Below, piece after piece: positions 1 through 8,012 of a stretch of 64,000 nucleotides of DNA. The stretch comes from Pseudomonas sp. BCA17 (GTDB lineage: Bacteria > Pseudomonadota > Gammaproteobacteria > Pseudomonadales > Pseudomonadaceae). Positions within the stretch are counted from its first letter, which is position 1. Each line of letters starts with the position of its first letter. The stretch spans positions 248,001 to 312,000 of the forward strand of contig NZ_SGWI01000008.1 in the NCBI RefSeq assembly GCF_004519405.1. The letters run 5' to 3'. Under the pieces are notes generated by a model. That model ran no database searches. It was given only the letters and a program-made list of their open reading frames with translations, and was not told the DNA's origin. The translations under genes were made by a program, and so were the position numbers.

Positions 1-87
1 CTGGGTGATATGACAACGCGCGGCCGCCTGGCCGAAGTGGCGAGTCTGCTCCAGTGCAATCAGGAATTTAAGTTGCTTGATGTCCAT
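1..87 (-). CDS. LysR-type regulator, N-terminal fragment (cut by window start)
   Basis: Reading the minus strand from an ATG at 87 gives 29 codons, starting MDIKQLKFLIALEQTRHFGQ and continuing AAARCHITQ. This is the typical opening of a LysR-type helix-turn-helix: a hydrophobic first helix followed by the F..AA..CHITQ stretch, which in this family leads into the recognition helix. The rest of the gene lies outside the window, so its target cannot be told. There is no strong Shine-Dalgarno sequence, only CAGGTG upstream. It is transcribed away from acdR and acdS and need not control them. Confidence 0.75.
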   Translation of the reverse strand, partial: MDIKQLKFLIALEQTRHFGQAAARCHITQ

Positions 88-416
88 TAAGGCACCTGCC
101 CGGGAGTAAATAAGAGGTCGTTATGAGTGCCTGTGTCTGAAGCCCGCAAGTCGCAGCGAATGAGAGAGCGGACCCTCTCATTGTAAGGCTTGTGTGTCCA
201 ATCACCTCTATTGAAGGCGTGATTGATTCGCTCGATAACCCGTCAGCCGGAGGATTACATGAGCGTACCGTCGGAGGGCGCAGGAGGAAAAGCCGGCGGA
301 TGCCGGCTTGCGTTACGTTGCGGGCGACTTCTCCGACGCTTCCCCGAGGGGATTCATCCGGTCCTTGAATCGCCCCGGCAGCGGGTCGATACAACCTGAC
401 ATCCGGCTGATTTGAG
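88..416. other. Intergenic stretch between the LysR fragment and acdR
   Basis: These 329 bases hold no gene I can support. They contain the upstream region of the minus-strand LysR gene and, at 290-309, a hairpin that can terminate minus-strand transcripts such as acdR. A minus-strand reading of about 316-417 looks faintly protein-like but has no credible start. Confidence 0.5.
290..309 (-). terminator. Probable rho-independent terminator on the acdR side
   Basis: Arms AAGCCGGC (290-297) and GCCGGCTT (302-309) pair perfectly around a 4-base loop. On the minus strand the right-to-left reading ends in TTTTCC, as for an intrinsic terminator of a minus-strand transcript. acdR ends about 105 bases upstream of it. 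Confidence 0.6.
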
Positions 417-926
417 TCAAAGAGGGATGTGGGTTGTCGACAAAACCTGGCGCAACCCCATGAACGAACGAATCTGGCGAACCCCGGGCAGGTAAAGCAA
501 TTGCTCCGCGTGGAGCCGGTTGAAACTGTTGCTGTCCTTGGTTCGGATCAACATGAAGTAGTCGAATTCCCCCGTCACCACATGGCATTCCATGCAGCCG
601 GACACCTTTTGCGCCGCGGCCTCGAAGGCGGCGAAGGATTCCGGCGTGGAGCGGTCCAGCACCACGCCGATCAACACCACCATCCCTGCATCAAGCGCTT
701 GATTGTCCAGTAGCGCGACAATGCCTTTGATCAGGCCCGCCTGCTTGAGGCGTTCGACGCGTCGCAGGCAGGCCGGTGCGCTCAGTTTTACCTTCTCGGC
801 GAGCGCCACATTGGAGATGGAGGCGTCTCGCTGCAGGGTCTTGAGAATGGCGCGGTCGGTCCGGTCCAGCGGGTGCGGCTCAGCACCTGGGCTGCCGGGT
901 TTGTCGTGGTTGTTTGTTGCGCTCAT
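417..926 (-). CDS. acdR: Lrp/AsnC-family regulator, probably AcdR
   Basis: A 169-residue protein if it starts at the ATG at 926; an in-frame GTG at 938 would add four residues. The N-terminal third (about residues 20-70) is an AsnC-type helix-turn-helix (LDRTDRAILKTLQRDASISN). The C-terminal half has the RAM ligand-binding fold, with the conserved segment around CHVVTGEFDYFMLI. It is divergent from the ACC deaminase gene, the arrangement known for AcdR, the leucine-responsive-type activator of acdS in other pseudomonads. An AT-rich palindrome at 942-958 just upstream is a candidate operator. Family assignment is firm; the name AcdR rests on the acdS neighbour. Confidence 0.85.
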   Translation of the reverse strand: MSATNNHDKPGSPGAEPHPLDRTDRAILKTLQRDASISNVALAEKVKLSAPACLRRVERLKQAGLIKGIVALLDNQALDAGMVVLIGVVLDRSTPESFAAFEAAAQKVSGCMECHVVTGEFDYFMLIRTKDSNSFNRLHAEQLLYLPGVRQIRSFMGLRQVLSTTHIPL

Positions 927-941
927 AGTTGTTTGCACACA

Positions 942-958
942 ATAAAAATAGATTTTAT
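942..958. promoter_or_regulatory. AT-rich palindrome in the acdR-acdS divergent promoter region
   Basis: ATAAAA (942-947) and TTTTAT (953-958) form a perfect inverted repeat with a 5-base spacer, 15 bases from the acdR start. Lrp-family proteins bind AT-rich imperfect palindromes of about this size, so it is a reasonable AcdR autoregulation site. The rest of the 201-base interval is clearly AT-rich and must hold both promoters; I could not assign -10/-35 boxes with confidence. Confidence 0.35.
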
Positions 959-1127
959 CTGCTACTTGGTAACTTATATTTCTTTAATGGATTGAAACTT
1001 GCAACACAAATTTTCAGCTTTGTTCTTAATATTGAACTCATCGAAGCCCCTCTGAAAGCACCTGGAACGCAGCCTTTTTTGCCTTTCGGTCTGGCGCTTG
1101 GATATCCACTGAACAAGGAGCAGAGTC

Positions 1128-2144
1128 ATGAACCTGAATCGTTTTAAACGTTATCCGCTGACCTTCGGTCCTTCGCCCATCACGCCCTTGAAACGCCTCA
1201 GCGAACACCTGGGTGGCAAGGTCGAGTTGTATGCCAAACGTGAAGACTGCAACAGTGGCCTGGCCTTCGGCGGCAACAAGACACGCAAACTCGAATACCT
1301 GATTCCCGAGGCACTCGAACAGGGCTGCGACACCCTCGTGTCTATTGGCGGGATCCAGTCGAACCAGACCCGGCAGGTCGCCGCCGTCGCTGCCCACCTC
1401 GGCATGAAGTGCGTGCTGGTCCAGGAAAATTGGGTGAACTACTCCGACGCCGTGTATGACCGGGTCGGCAACATCGAGATGTCCCGCATCATGGGGGCGG
1501 ATGTGCGACTGGACGCAGCGGGGTTCGACATCGGCATCCGGCCAAGCTGGGAGAAGGCCATGAACGACGTGGTGGAGCGGGGTGGCAAGCCGTTCCCGAT
1601 ACCGGCGGGTTGTTCCGAACATCCCTACGGCGGGCTCGGGTTCGTCGGCTTTGCCGAGGAAGTGCGGGAGCAGGAAAAACAACTGGGGTTCAAGTTCGAT
1701 TACATCGTGGTGTGCTCCGTGACCGGCAGTACCCAGGCCGGCATGGTTGTCGGTTTTGCCGCCGACGGCCGTTCGAAGAACGTGATCGGCATTGATGCCT
1801 CGGCCAAGCCGGAGCAAACCAAGGCACAGATCCTGCGTATTGCCCGGCACACCGCTGAGCTGGTGGAACTGGGGCGTGAGATCACCGAAGACGACGTGGT
1901 GCTCGATACACGCTACGCCTACCCGGAATATGGCTTGCCCAATGAAGGTACGTTGGAAGCCATTCGTCTGTGCGGCAGCCTTGAAGGTGTGTTGACCGAC
2001 CCCGTGTATGAAGGCAAATCCATGCACGGGATGATCGAAATGGTCCGCCGTGGCGAGTTCCCCGAAGGCTCGAAAGTGCTTTACGCACACCTGGGCGGGG
2101 CACCTGCGCTGAACGCCTACAGCTTCCTGTTCCGCAACGGTTGA
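1128..2144 (+). CDS. acdS: 1-aminocyclopropane-1-carboxylate (ACC) deaminase
   Basis: A 338-residue PLP enzyme that converts ACC, the precursor of plant ethylene, into 2-oxobutyrate and ammonia in the cytoplasm. The length is exactly that of Pseudomonas AcdS. The PLP lysine is K51 in GGNKTRK. The residues that separate true ACC deaminases from the related D-cysteine desulfhydrases, E295 (in VYEGKS, after Y294) and L322 (in AHLGGAP), are both present. The start at 1128 is preceded by AAGGAG at good distance. The gene is divergent from acdR. It lets the cell use ACC as nitrogen source and lowers ethylene in associated plants. Confidence 0.96.
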   Translation: MNLNRFKRYPLTFGPSPITPLKRLSEHLGGKVELYAKREDCNSGLAFGGNKTRKLEYLIPEALEQGCDTLVSIGGIQSNQTRQVAAVAAHLGMKCVLVQENWVNYSDAVYDRVGNIEMSRIMGADVRLDAAGFDIGIRPSWEKAMNDVVERGGKPFPIPAGCSEHPYGGLGFVGFAEEVREQEKQLGFKFDYIVVCSVTGSTQAGMVVGFAADGRSKNVIGIDASAKPEQTKAQILRIARHTAELVELGREITEDDVVLDTRYAYPEYGLPNEGTLEAIRLCGSLEGVLTDPVYEGKSMHGMIEMVRRGEFPEGSKVLYAHLGGAPALNAYSFLFRNG

Positions 2145-2157
2145 TTAACGCCAATAA

Positions 2158-2264
2158 CCTGCAGGAGTGAGCTTGCTCGAAGCGGTGGGTCAAGTCGGCA
2201 TCAATGTTGAATGTCAGGCTACATCGTTGGATCGCCGCACAGAGCAAGCGGCTCCTACCCAACT
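2158..2264. repeat. Inverted pair of REP-like sequences (REPIN-like)
   Basis: A left element, GCAGGAGTGAGCTTGCTCG (about 2161-2179), and an inverted right element, GAGCAAGCGGCTCCTACCC (about 2243-2261), flank some 60 bases. This GGAGC/GCTTGCTC layout matches the repetitive extragenic palindromes common in P. fluorescens genomes, which are dispersed as inverted doublets by RAYT transposases. It sits directly after acdS and may also end its transcript. Confidence 0.6.
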
Positions 2265-2279
2265 GCCGGGAGTACCGCC

Positions 2280-2744
2280 ATGCATGCGATATCGCAATCC
2301 GCGGTCTGGATCAAGGAACCTTCGGCGGATGTCGGAGTGGTCATCGTCACCAGCGCCGAGTTGCCCAAATACATGATCGACGCGCTGCACGTGGCGATCG
2401 ATGACTGGGACCAGGTGGCTTATCTGGCCATCAAGCACTCCGAGGCGTTGATGGCCGACTGGTTGCGGGGCGGGTCCAGCCCGGAGCAATCCGCTGGGGG
2501 CTACGCGTGTTATGCCAGCCAACTGTTGCGCTCTGTCCCCCACGGTAGTTTTTTACTGGATGTCGAAATCGGTACGGTTCCCGGCTTGGCCTGGCTGGGG
2601 TCCGTACACGGTCACCCGTTGCGCGTGGTCGAACTGGGAACCATCGCGTTATCCACCGCAGCGATGGATCAACAGGTAGAACAAGTGCTTTCGGCGACCC
2701 GCAGTCTGGCGAAAAGCGTGCTGCAGGCGCGCGGCGTGATTTAG
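2280..2744 (+). CDS. Hypothetical protein
   Basis: A 154-residue protein from the ATG at 2280, chosen because GGGAG lies 7 bases upstream; the longer reading from 2211 would run through the REP-like repeat. I do not recognise the family. The sequence is soluble-looking with no signal peptide or membrane segment. It has a run of hydrophobic strands (VGVVIVTSAELP, GSFLLDVEIG, HPLRVVELGTIAL) alternating with helices, suggesting a small alpha/beta domain. It follows acdS in the same orientation, but the repeat pair in between argues against one transcript. It is followed at 42 bases by another unknown gene with which it may be paired. Confidence 0.6.
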   Translation: MHAISQSAVWIKEPSADVGVVIVTSAELPKYMIDALHVAIDDWDQVAYLAIKHSEALMADWLRGGSSPEQSAGGYACYASQLLRSVPHGSFLLDVEIGTVPGLAWLGSVHGHPLRVVELGTIALSTAAMDQQVEQVLSATRSLAKSVLQARGVI

Positions 2745-2785
2745 CCAGTGGGGCGCCAATTCCCCCAACAACCAGGGCGACGTCT

Positions 2786-3208
2786 ATGAGCCAAGCTGCC
2801 GACTGTCGTACCAATGCCCTGAAATGGATGCGCGAGCCTTCAAAGTGCACACGTATCGTGGTCATCGCGTGCGGGCTTGATAGCGATCATATTGACTTGA
2901 TTCATCAGGGTTTCAGCTGTTTTGACAATGTTGCACTGATCCACGTCGATGCTGTGAACACGATGGCTGGCCAGCTCGCTGAAGTGCGAGTGGCCAAGAG
3001 TGACTACTGTTTTGTAGTGCTCGGTGAACTGGACGAGCGTTTATTGCACGACCTTTCCATCGGCCGGACCTGTATCTACCCGATTGCTTCAGACGGGGCG
3101 GCCGAACGCTCGGTCATTGCGGCGGTAGAACAGGTGAAAAGCCTCGCCCGAGTGAACCGTTCGCACCACCTTGAAGTGTTACCCGACACCTGCAGCAGTT
3201 GCTCATAA
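2786..3208 (+). CDS. Hypothetical protein
   Basis: A 140-residue protein of unknown family. The start at 2786 has AGGGCG upstream. After about 20 residues comes a Rossmann-like opening (TRIVVIACGLDSDHID), then alternating strands (VALIHVDAV, YCFVVLGEL, CIYPIA) and helices, as in a small nucleotide- or cofactor-binding domain or a response-regulator-like fold; no catalytic motif is evident. The C-terminus is cysteine-rich (DTCSSCS). It lies 41 bases downstream of the other unknown gene in the same direction, so the two probably form one transcript. Confidence 0.55.
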   Translation: MSQAADCRTNALKWMREPSKCTRIVVIACGLDSDHIDLIHQGFSCFDNVALIHVDAVNTMAGQLAEVRVAKSDYCFVVLGELDERLLHDLSIGRTCIYPIASDGAAERSVIAAVEQVKSLARVNRSHHLEVLPDTCSSCS

Positions 3209-3406
3209 GCCCGCCTGATATCCAGCACTAATTGCCGGGCCCGACAGATGCACAGGAGCCGTTGCTGTCCGACTTCGCCCATGGCGGCTCGGGCAGGGCA
3301 AAACAGATCCTCGACATGCGGGTGGCCGTGGCCAGCGCACGCCTTCAATGCCGGGGCGCGGCGGCGTGAACAGCCTGTCCCCGGCGATAGGTAGAGACCC
3401 GTTACC

Positions 3407-4561
3407 TCAACTGTTTTCGCCGATAGCCAGAATGGTCGCCACCAAGGCCTGAGCGCGAGGCACCAACGTGTCCAGTTCCAGATATTCATGATCGGTGTGG
3501 ACCTTGCCACCAACCGGCCCGAGGCCACACAGGGTTGGAATGCCCAGGCTGGCGGTGAAGCCGGAGTCGGCACAACCGCCGGTGAATTCGCCTTCGACGC
3601 TGAAACCCAGCGCCAGCGCTTTTTGTTGGTAGATGTGCAGCAGCCGTTCGCTGTGGCGGGCTTCCATCGGTAGAAAGGTCGTCGCTTCCTTGAGGATGGC
3701 GCTGGTGCCGATCAGTTCTTCTTCTGCGACGATGGCCTGGATTGCGCTAAAGATCCGGTCCCAGTGCTTGAGCTCGATAAAGCGCACGTCCAGCCGGGCA
3801 GAGGCGCTGGGCGCAACGGTGTTGCTGGAGGTGCCTCCGGATATCAGGCCAACGTTGGTGGTGATGCCTGCCGGGTAGTCGGTCAAGGCGTGGAGCTTGA
3901 CGATCTTGCGGGCGAGGGCCTCGATGGCGCTGGCTCCGTCGGCATGGTTGACCCCGGCATGCGCCGCGCGGCCGCGGACTTCGATGATCAGCGTGGCACC
4001 GCCTTTGCGTGCGCTGACCACGTTACCGCTGGCCCGTCCGGGTTCGGTATTGAGCACGGCGCGTGCGGCACGGGCTGCATTTTCGATATGGGCTCTGGCG
4101 CTGCCGGAGCCGATTTCTTCGTCACCGGTGTACAGAACCTGAACCGGGTAGGGCAACTGACCGGCGCGCTTGAGGGCCATGAGGGCGAAGCAATTGAGCA
4201 CCAAGCCGCCTTTCATGTCGGCGACGCCGGGGCCGTAGGCAATGTTGGCGTCGCGGCTGTAGCCGCGAGTCGTGGTAGTGCCTTTGGGAAACACCGTGTC
4301 GCGATGGCCCAGCAGCAGTACTGGCTTTCCAGATTCGCCTGGCACTTCGGCGAGCATCACGTCGCCAAAACCATCGACCGGTATGCGCTTGAGCGGGATA
4401 CCGTCGGCTTCCAGTTCAGCCGCGAGCAGCGCACCCACCGCGTCGACGCCCGCCTTGTCATAGCTGTTGGAGTCGGTGTCGACGATACGCTGCAGCAGCA
4501 TCTCCATGGCGTGGCGTTGGTCAGCCAGCCAGTCCAGCGCCTGTTGCGGCGTGGCGTTCAT
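3407..4561 (-). CDS. M20-family metallopeptidase, carboxypeptidase G2-like
   Basis: A 384-residue zinc hydrolase of the ArgE/DapE/CPG2 clan. Metal ligands and catalytic residues are visible in order: GHRDTVFP (His and the Asp two residues on), GVADMKGG (bridging Asp), GDEEIGS (Glu pair), NTEPGR, and near the C-terminus VHTDHEYLEL (last His). A dimerisation lid lies in the middle (RGRAAHAGVNHADGASAIEA). The start ATG at 4561 overlaps the stop of the upstream M20 gene as ATGA, showing translational coupling; an ORF extension to 4849 merely reads through that gene. Position at the end of a peptide-import operon suggests it cleaves the imported substrate, perhaps releasing a C-terminal amino acid. 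No signal peptide, so cytoplasmic. Confidence 0.88.
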   Translation of the reverse strand: MNATPQQALDWLADQRHAMEMLLQRIVDTDSNSYDKAGVDAVGALLAAELEADGIPLKRIPVDGFGDVMLAEVPGESGKPVLLLGHRDTVFPKGTTTTRGYSRDANIAYGPGVADMKGGLVLNCFALMALKRAGQLPYPVQVLYTGDEEIGSGSARAHIENAARAARAVLNTEPGRASGNVVSARKGGATLIIEVRGRAAHAGVNHADGASAIEALARKIVKLHALTDYPAGITTNVGLISGGTSSNTVAPSASARLDVRFIELKHWDRIFSAIQAIVAEEELIGTSAILKEATTFLPMEARHSERLLHIYQQKALALGFSVEGEFTGGCADSGFTASLGIPTLCGLGPVGGKVHTDHEYLELDTLVPRAQALVATILAIGENS

Positions 4562-5982
4562 TGCACCTGCTCCCGTAATTGATGCTCCTGAGTCAGGCGT
4601 GTCGCGTCGTTGCCCAGGTCCCAGAAGAGCCCGGCCATGATTTGCAGGCTTTCCTTGACCACCGGTGCCAGCAAGTGCTCGTTCGGCGCATGCTGTGAGC
4701 ATGCCGGGTAGGAGTGCGGCACCCACAGCGTTGGCAGGCCGAGCACGTCCGCGAACACGTCGTTGGGCAGCGAGCCACCGAGGTTTGGCAGCAGCGCGGG
4801 TTTTTTGCCGGTGGTCTGTGCCAAGGAACTGAGCGCCCAATTGACCCATGGGCTTTGCGGGTCCAGGCGCGTGGCATGCATCACATCAATGCGGCTTTGC
4901 CTGACCTCGACATTGCTGAAACCATGCGCATCCAGGTGGGTGCGCACCGCCGGGATAAAGGTCCTGTAGTCGCTGTTCACCACGAAGCGGATATGGCAGT
5001 GGGCGTTGGCCTTGCCGGGGATCGCATGCACGGGGGCGTCCGGGTTGCCGGTCTTGAAGGCGATGACGTCGAGGGTGTTCCAGCCGAATACCTTTTCGCT
5101 CAGCGAGAGCGCCGGATTACCCCAGTTGGCGTCGATTTCCGGATCGCCCGGCCCGCCACCGACGTCAATATCGGCCAGTGCCTGCCGAACCGGCTCCGGC
5201 AGTGTCTCGGGCATCAGCCCCGCTACCTTCACCCGACCGCGTTCATCGACCATGCTCGCGATGGCATTGGCCAGAATGATGCCGGGGTTGGCCAACAACC
5301 CGCCCCAGTTGCCGGAGTGATGAGCGCCTTCGCGCAAATCGACCACCAGCTCGAAGTTGAACACCCCGCGTGAACCGAGAAAAATCGTCGGTCGTGACGC
5401 CGCCAGGCGCGGGCCGTCCGAGGCGATGAAAATATCCGCCGCCAGCTCTTCAGTGTGCGCTGCGCAGAACGCATTCAGGCCCGGCGAGCCTTCTTCTTCG
5501 CCCATTTCCAGCAGCAGCTTGACGTTGAAGCCCAGCTTGCCGTCGCGAGCCTTGAGCGTTTGCTCCAGTGCGGTCAGGTTGATCAAGTGCTGGCCTTTGT
5601 TATCCGCCGTGCCACGGCCGTACCAGCGATCGCCTTCGACAGTGACCTGCCACGGCGACAGGCCTTCACGCCATTGCGCTTCATAGCCGCGCACCACATC
5701 ACCGTGGCCGTAGCTGAGCACGGTCGGCAGTTCTGGATGTTCAATGCGCGTGGCGATCATGAAGGGGCCGCGCTCTGCCACCGGGTTGTCATAGATCTTG
5801 ACGCTGAAGCCCATCGCCTCGACATGCGGGGTAATGAAGTCATTGAGGTAGCGATACAGTTCGGGTCGGCTGTCCGCTGCCTGGCTTTCGGTGTGCAAGG
5901 CGACGCTACGTTGGAGCAGATTGAAAAATGCGCCGTTATCGAACTGCTCTGTGGTGTTGCTGATAGCCAGTGAACGACTCAT
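4558..5982 (-). CDS. M20-family dipeptidase/deacylase
   Basis: A 474-residue member of the M20 (peptidase M20/M25/M40) family, longer than its neighbour and closer to the CNDP-dipeptidase or DapE-like subgroup. Metal and catalytic motifs are YGHGDVV, GRGTADNKGQH (bridging Asp), MGEEEGSPG (catalytic Glu pair), IASDGPR and the C-terminal CSQHAPNEHL (last His). The start ATG at 5982 overlaps the stop of the upstream ABC ATPase gene (ATGA), and its own stop overlaps the next M20 gene the same way. It therefore belongs to the same import-and-hydrolyse operon. The exact substrate cannot be told. Confidence 0.87.
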   Translation of the reverse strand: MSRSLAISNTTEQFDNGAFFNLLQRSVALHTESQAADSRPELYRYLNDFITPHVEAMGFSVKIYDNPVAERGPFMIATRIEHPELPTVLSYGHGDVVRGYEAQWREGLSPWQVTVEGDRWYGRGTADNKGQHLINLTALEQTLKARDGKLGFNVKLLLEMGEEEGSPGLNAFCAAHTEELAADIFIASDGPRLAASRPTIFLGSRGVFNFELVVDLREGAHHSGNWGGLLANPGIILANAIASMVDERGRVKVAGLMPETLPEPVRQALADIDVGGGPGDPEIDANWGNPALSLSEKVFGWNTLDVIAFKTGNPDAPVHAIPGKANAHCHIRFVVNSDYRTFIPAVRTHLDAHGFSNVEVRQSRIDVMHATRLDPQSPWVNWALSSLAQTTGKKPALLPNLGGSLPNDVFADVLGLPTLWVPHSYPACSQHAPNEHLLAPVVKESLQIMAGLFWDLGNDATRLTQEHQLREQVQ

Positions 5983-6968
5983 GAGTGGACAAGCTCCAGT
6001 GTTTGGGCAGAGTTATCGTGAAGGTGGCAACGCACGTTGCCGCCGATAAGCGGACCATTGGCCGGATAGGCCGTTTTGCAGGGGGCGAAGCAGCTCGGGC
6101 AGCGCGGATGGAAGGCGCAACCGGACGGCGGCGACATGGGGTTGGGGAAGGTACCGTGCAGGCCGATTTCGGGAATGCCCAGGCGTGGATCGGGCGTGAG
6201 CACCGAATCCAGCAGGGCGCGGGTATAAGGGTGGCCGGGTTTGGCGAACAACGATTCGCGCGTGCGTTCTTCGACGATGCGCCCCAGATACATCACCGCG
6301 ACCCGGTCGGCGAGGTGTTCGATAACCGCCAGGTTATGGCTGATCAATAGATAGGTCAGGCCGAATTCGCGCTTGAGGTCTTGCAGCAGGTTGAGAATCT
6401 GCGCCTGCACCGAAACGTCCAGCGCCGAGGTGGGTTCGTCGCAGATCAACACGTCAGGGCGCATGATCAACGCTCGGGCGATAGCCACCCGTTGCCGCTG
6501 GCCGCCCGACAGTTGGCTCGGATAGCTGTCGATGACCCGTTTGGGCAGGCCGACCACATCGAGCATTTCTTCGGTTTTTTTGCGCCGCTCGGCGGTGCTG
6601 CCGATGTCATGCACGATCAGCGGCAGGGTCACGATTTCGCGCAACGTCTTGCGTGGGTTCAGCGAGGAATACGGGTCCTGGAATATCGGCTGAATATGCC
6701 GGGACATTTGCTTGCGATCAGTCGCCGCCAGATGTTTGCCATTGACCAGCACGTCGCCGCTGGTAGGGGGCAACAGGCCGAGCAGCATCTTGGCCAGGGT
6801 ACTTTTGCCGCAACCGGACTCGCCTACCAGGCCGAGGGTCTCGCCACGCATCAGACGCAGGGAAACGCCATCGACGGCCTTCAGAGTAGCGGCGGGTTTG
6901 AAGAACCCCTGGTTGATCCGAAACTCGCGGCGGATGTCGCACAGCTCCAGCGTGATGTCTTTTTTCAT
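5979..6968 (-). CDS. Peptide ABC transporter ATP-binding protein (DppF/OppF type)
   Basis: A 329-residue ATPase, the second nucleotide-binding subunit of a dipeptide/oligopeptide importer. Walker A is GESGCGKST, the ABC signature is LSGGQRQRV, Walker B is LICDEPTSALD, and the switch histidine is in LLISHNLAV. The C-terminus has the oligopeptide-transporter cysteine motif (GCAFHPRCPSC). The ATG at 6968 is chosen because it overlaps the stop of the upstream ATPase gene by ATGA; a longer reading to 7112 would invade that gene. It works as a heterodimer with the next ATPase on the inner face of the membrane. Confidence 0.94.
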   Translation of the reverse strand: MKKDITLELCDIRREFRINQGFFKPAATLKAVDGVSLRLMRGETLGLVGESGCGKSTLAKMLLGLLPPTSGDVLVNGKHLAATDRKQMSRHIQPIFQDPYSSLNPRKTLREIVTLPLIVHDIGSTAERRKKTEEMLDVVGLPKRVIDSYPSQLSGGQRQRVAIARALIMRPDVLICDEPTSALDVSVQAQILNLLQDLKREFGLTYLLISHNLAVIEHLADRVAVMYLGRIVEERTRESLFAKPGHPYTRALLDSVLTPDPRLGIPEIGLHGTFPNPMSPPSGCAFHPRCPSCFAPCKTAYPANGPLIGGNVRCHLHDNSAQTLELVHS

Positions 6969-7981
6969 GACCGTGCCCTCTCCTGAAGGCGAATCGGTGC
7001 CGGGGCCGGAGCGGCGAACAGGCAGCGCGCCATGTGTCCGTCCTGTTCGACTTCGGGGATGTTCTGTGCGCAAGCCGGTATCGCCTGAGCGCAACGATTG
7101 CGGAACGCACAACCTTGCTGTTCGCCCACCAGACTGGGCACCAAGCCTGGAATCGAACCCAGCGGCTCACCCGGTTTGGTCCGTCCGGGGATTGGAATAC
7201 TGGCCAACAGACCACGGGTGTACGGATGCTGCGGATTTTCGAACAGTTGCAGGGCAGGGGCGGTTTCGACAATTTCCCCGGCATACATCACGGCGACCCG
7301 GTCGGCGATTCGTGCCACCAGCCCAAGGTCGTGGGTGATGAAGATCACCGCCAGGCCGAGTTCTTTCTGAATGTCGCGGATCAAGCGCAGGATCTGCGCC
7401 TGGATGGTCACGTCCAGTGCAGTGGTTGGCTCGTCAGCGATGATCAGGTCCGGCTCACACATCAACGCCATGGCGATGATCACCCGCTGGCGCAAACCGC
7501 CGGAAAGTTGATGCGGGTACTGACGCAAGCGTTCGGTGGCATTGCTGATACCGACTTTCTCCAGCATCTGCGCGGCGCGAGTCAGGGCCTCCTTGCGTGA
7601 CACCTTGCGATGCTGAGTCAGCACTTCGCTGAGCTGATCGCCAATGCTGTAGGCCGGGTTCAGCGAGGTCATCGGTTCCTGGAAGATCATCGCCAGACGG
7701 TTGCCGCGCAGGTCGCACATGCGCCGTTCGCTCTGGCCGAGCATGTCGATACCGTCCAGCGTCAGCCGGGACGCAGTGCGTTTGGCCTTGCGTGGCAACA
7801 GGTCCATCAGCGCCAGTGAGGTCAGGGATTTACCGCATCCGGATTCGCCGACGATGCACAGCATTTCACCGCGCTCGACTTCAAAATCCAGACCGCGCAC
7901 GGCATGCAGCATGTCATCCGGCGTCGGGCTGTTGCCCATGGGGATGTCCACGCGCAGGTTTTCCACATGGAGTAATGCCAT
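6965..7981 (-). CDS. Peptide ABC transporter ATP-binding protein (DppD/OppD type)
   Basis: A 338-residue ATPase. Walker A is GESGCGKS, the signature is LSGGLRQRV (a usual variant for OppD/DppD), Walker B is LIIADEPTTALD, and the H-loop is FITHDLGLV. The C-terminal extension ends in the cysteine motif CAFRNRCAQAIPAC typical of this subfamily. AGAGGT precedes the ATG at 7981. It follows the permease gene by 31 bases and overlaps the DppF-type gene by four bases. Confidence 0.94.
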   Translation of the reverse strand: MALLHVENLRVDIPMGNSPTPDDMLHAVRGLDFEVERGEMLCIVGESGCGKSLTSLALMDLLPRKAKRTASRLTLDGIDMLGQSERRMCDLRGNRLAMIFQEPMTSLNPAYSIGDQLSEVLTQHRKVSRKEALTRAAQMLEKVGISNATERLRQYPHQLSGGLRQRVIIAMALMCEPDLIIADEPTTALDVTIQAQILRLIRDIQKELGLAVIFITHDLGLVARIADRVAVMYAGEIVETAPALQLFENPQHPYTRGLLASIPIPGRTKPGEPLGSIPGLVPSLVGEQQGCAFRNRCAQAIPACAQNIPEVEQDGHMARCLFAAPAPAPIRLQERARS

Positions 7982-8012
7982 GTTCGGTACCTCTGTCAGT
8001 TATGGCCGTCTA

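Noticed and set aside
313..588. A 91-codon minus-strand frame overlapping the end of acdR
   Set aside because: It overlaps acdR in another frame and has no own start or ribosome site; only its last 30 codons look faintly protein-like.
3209..3406. Possible gene remnant between the hypothetical gene and the M20 gene
   Set aside because: Some frames look protein-like, but no start, motif or continuous reading could be found.
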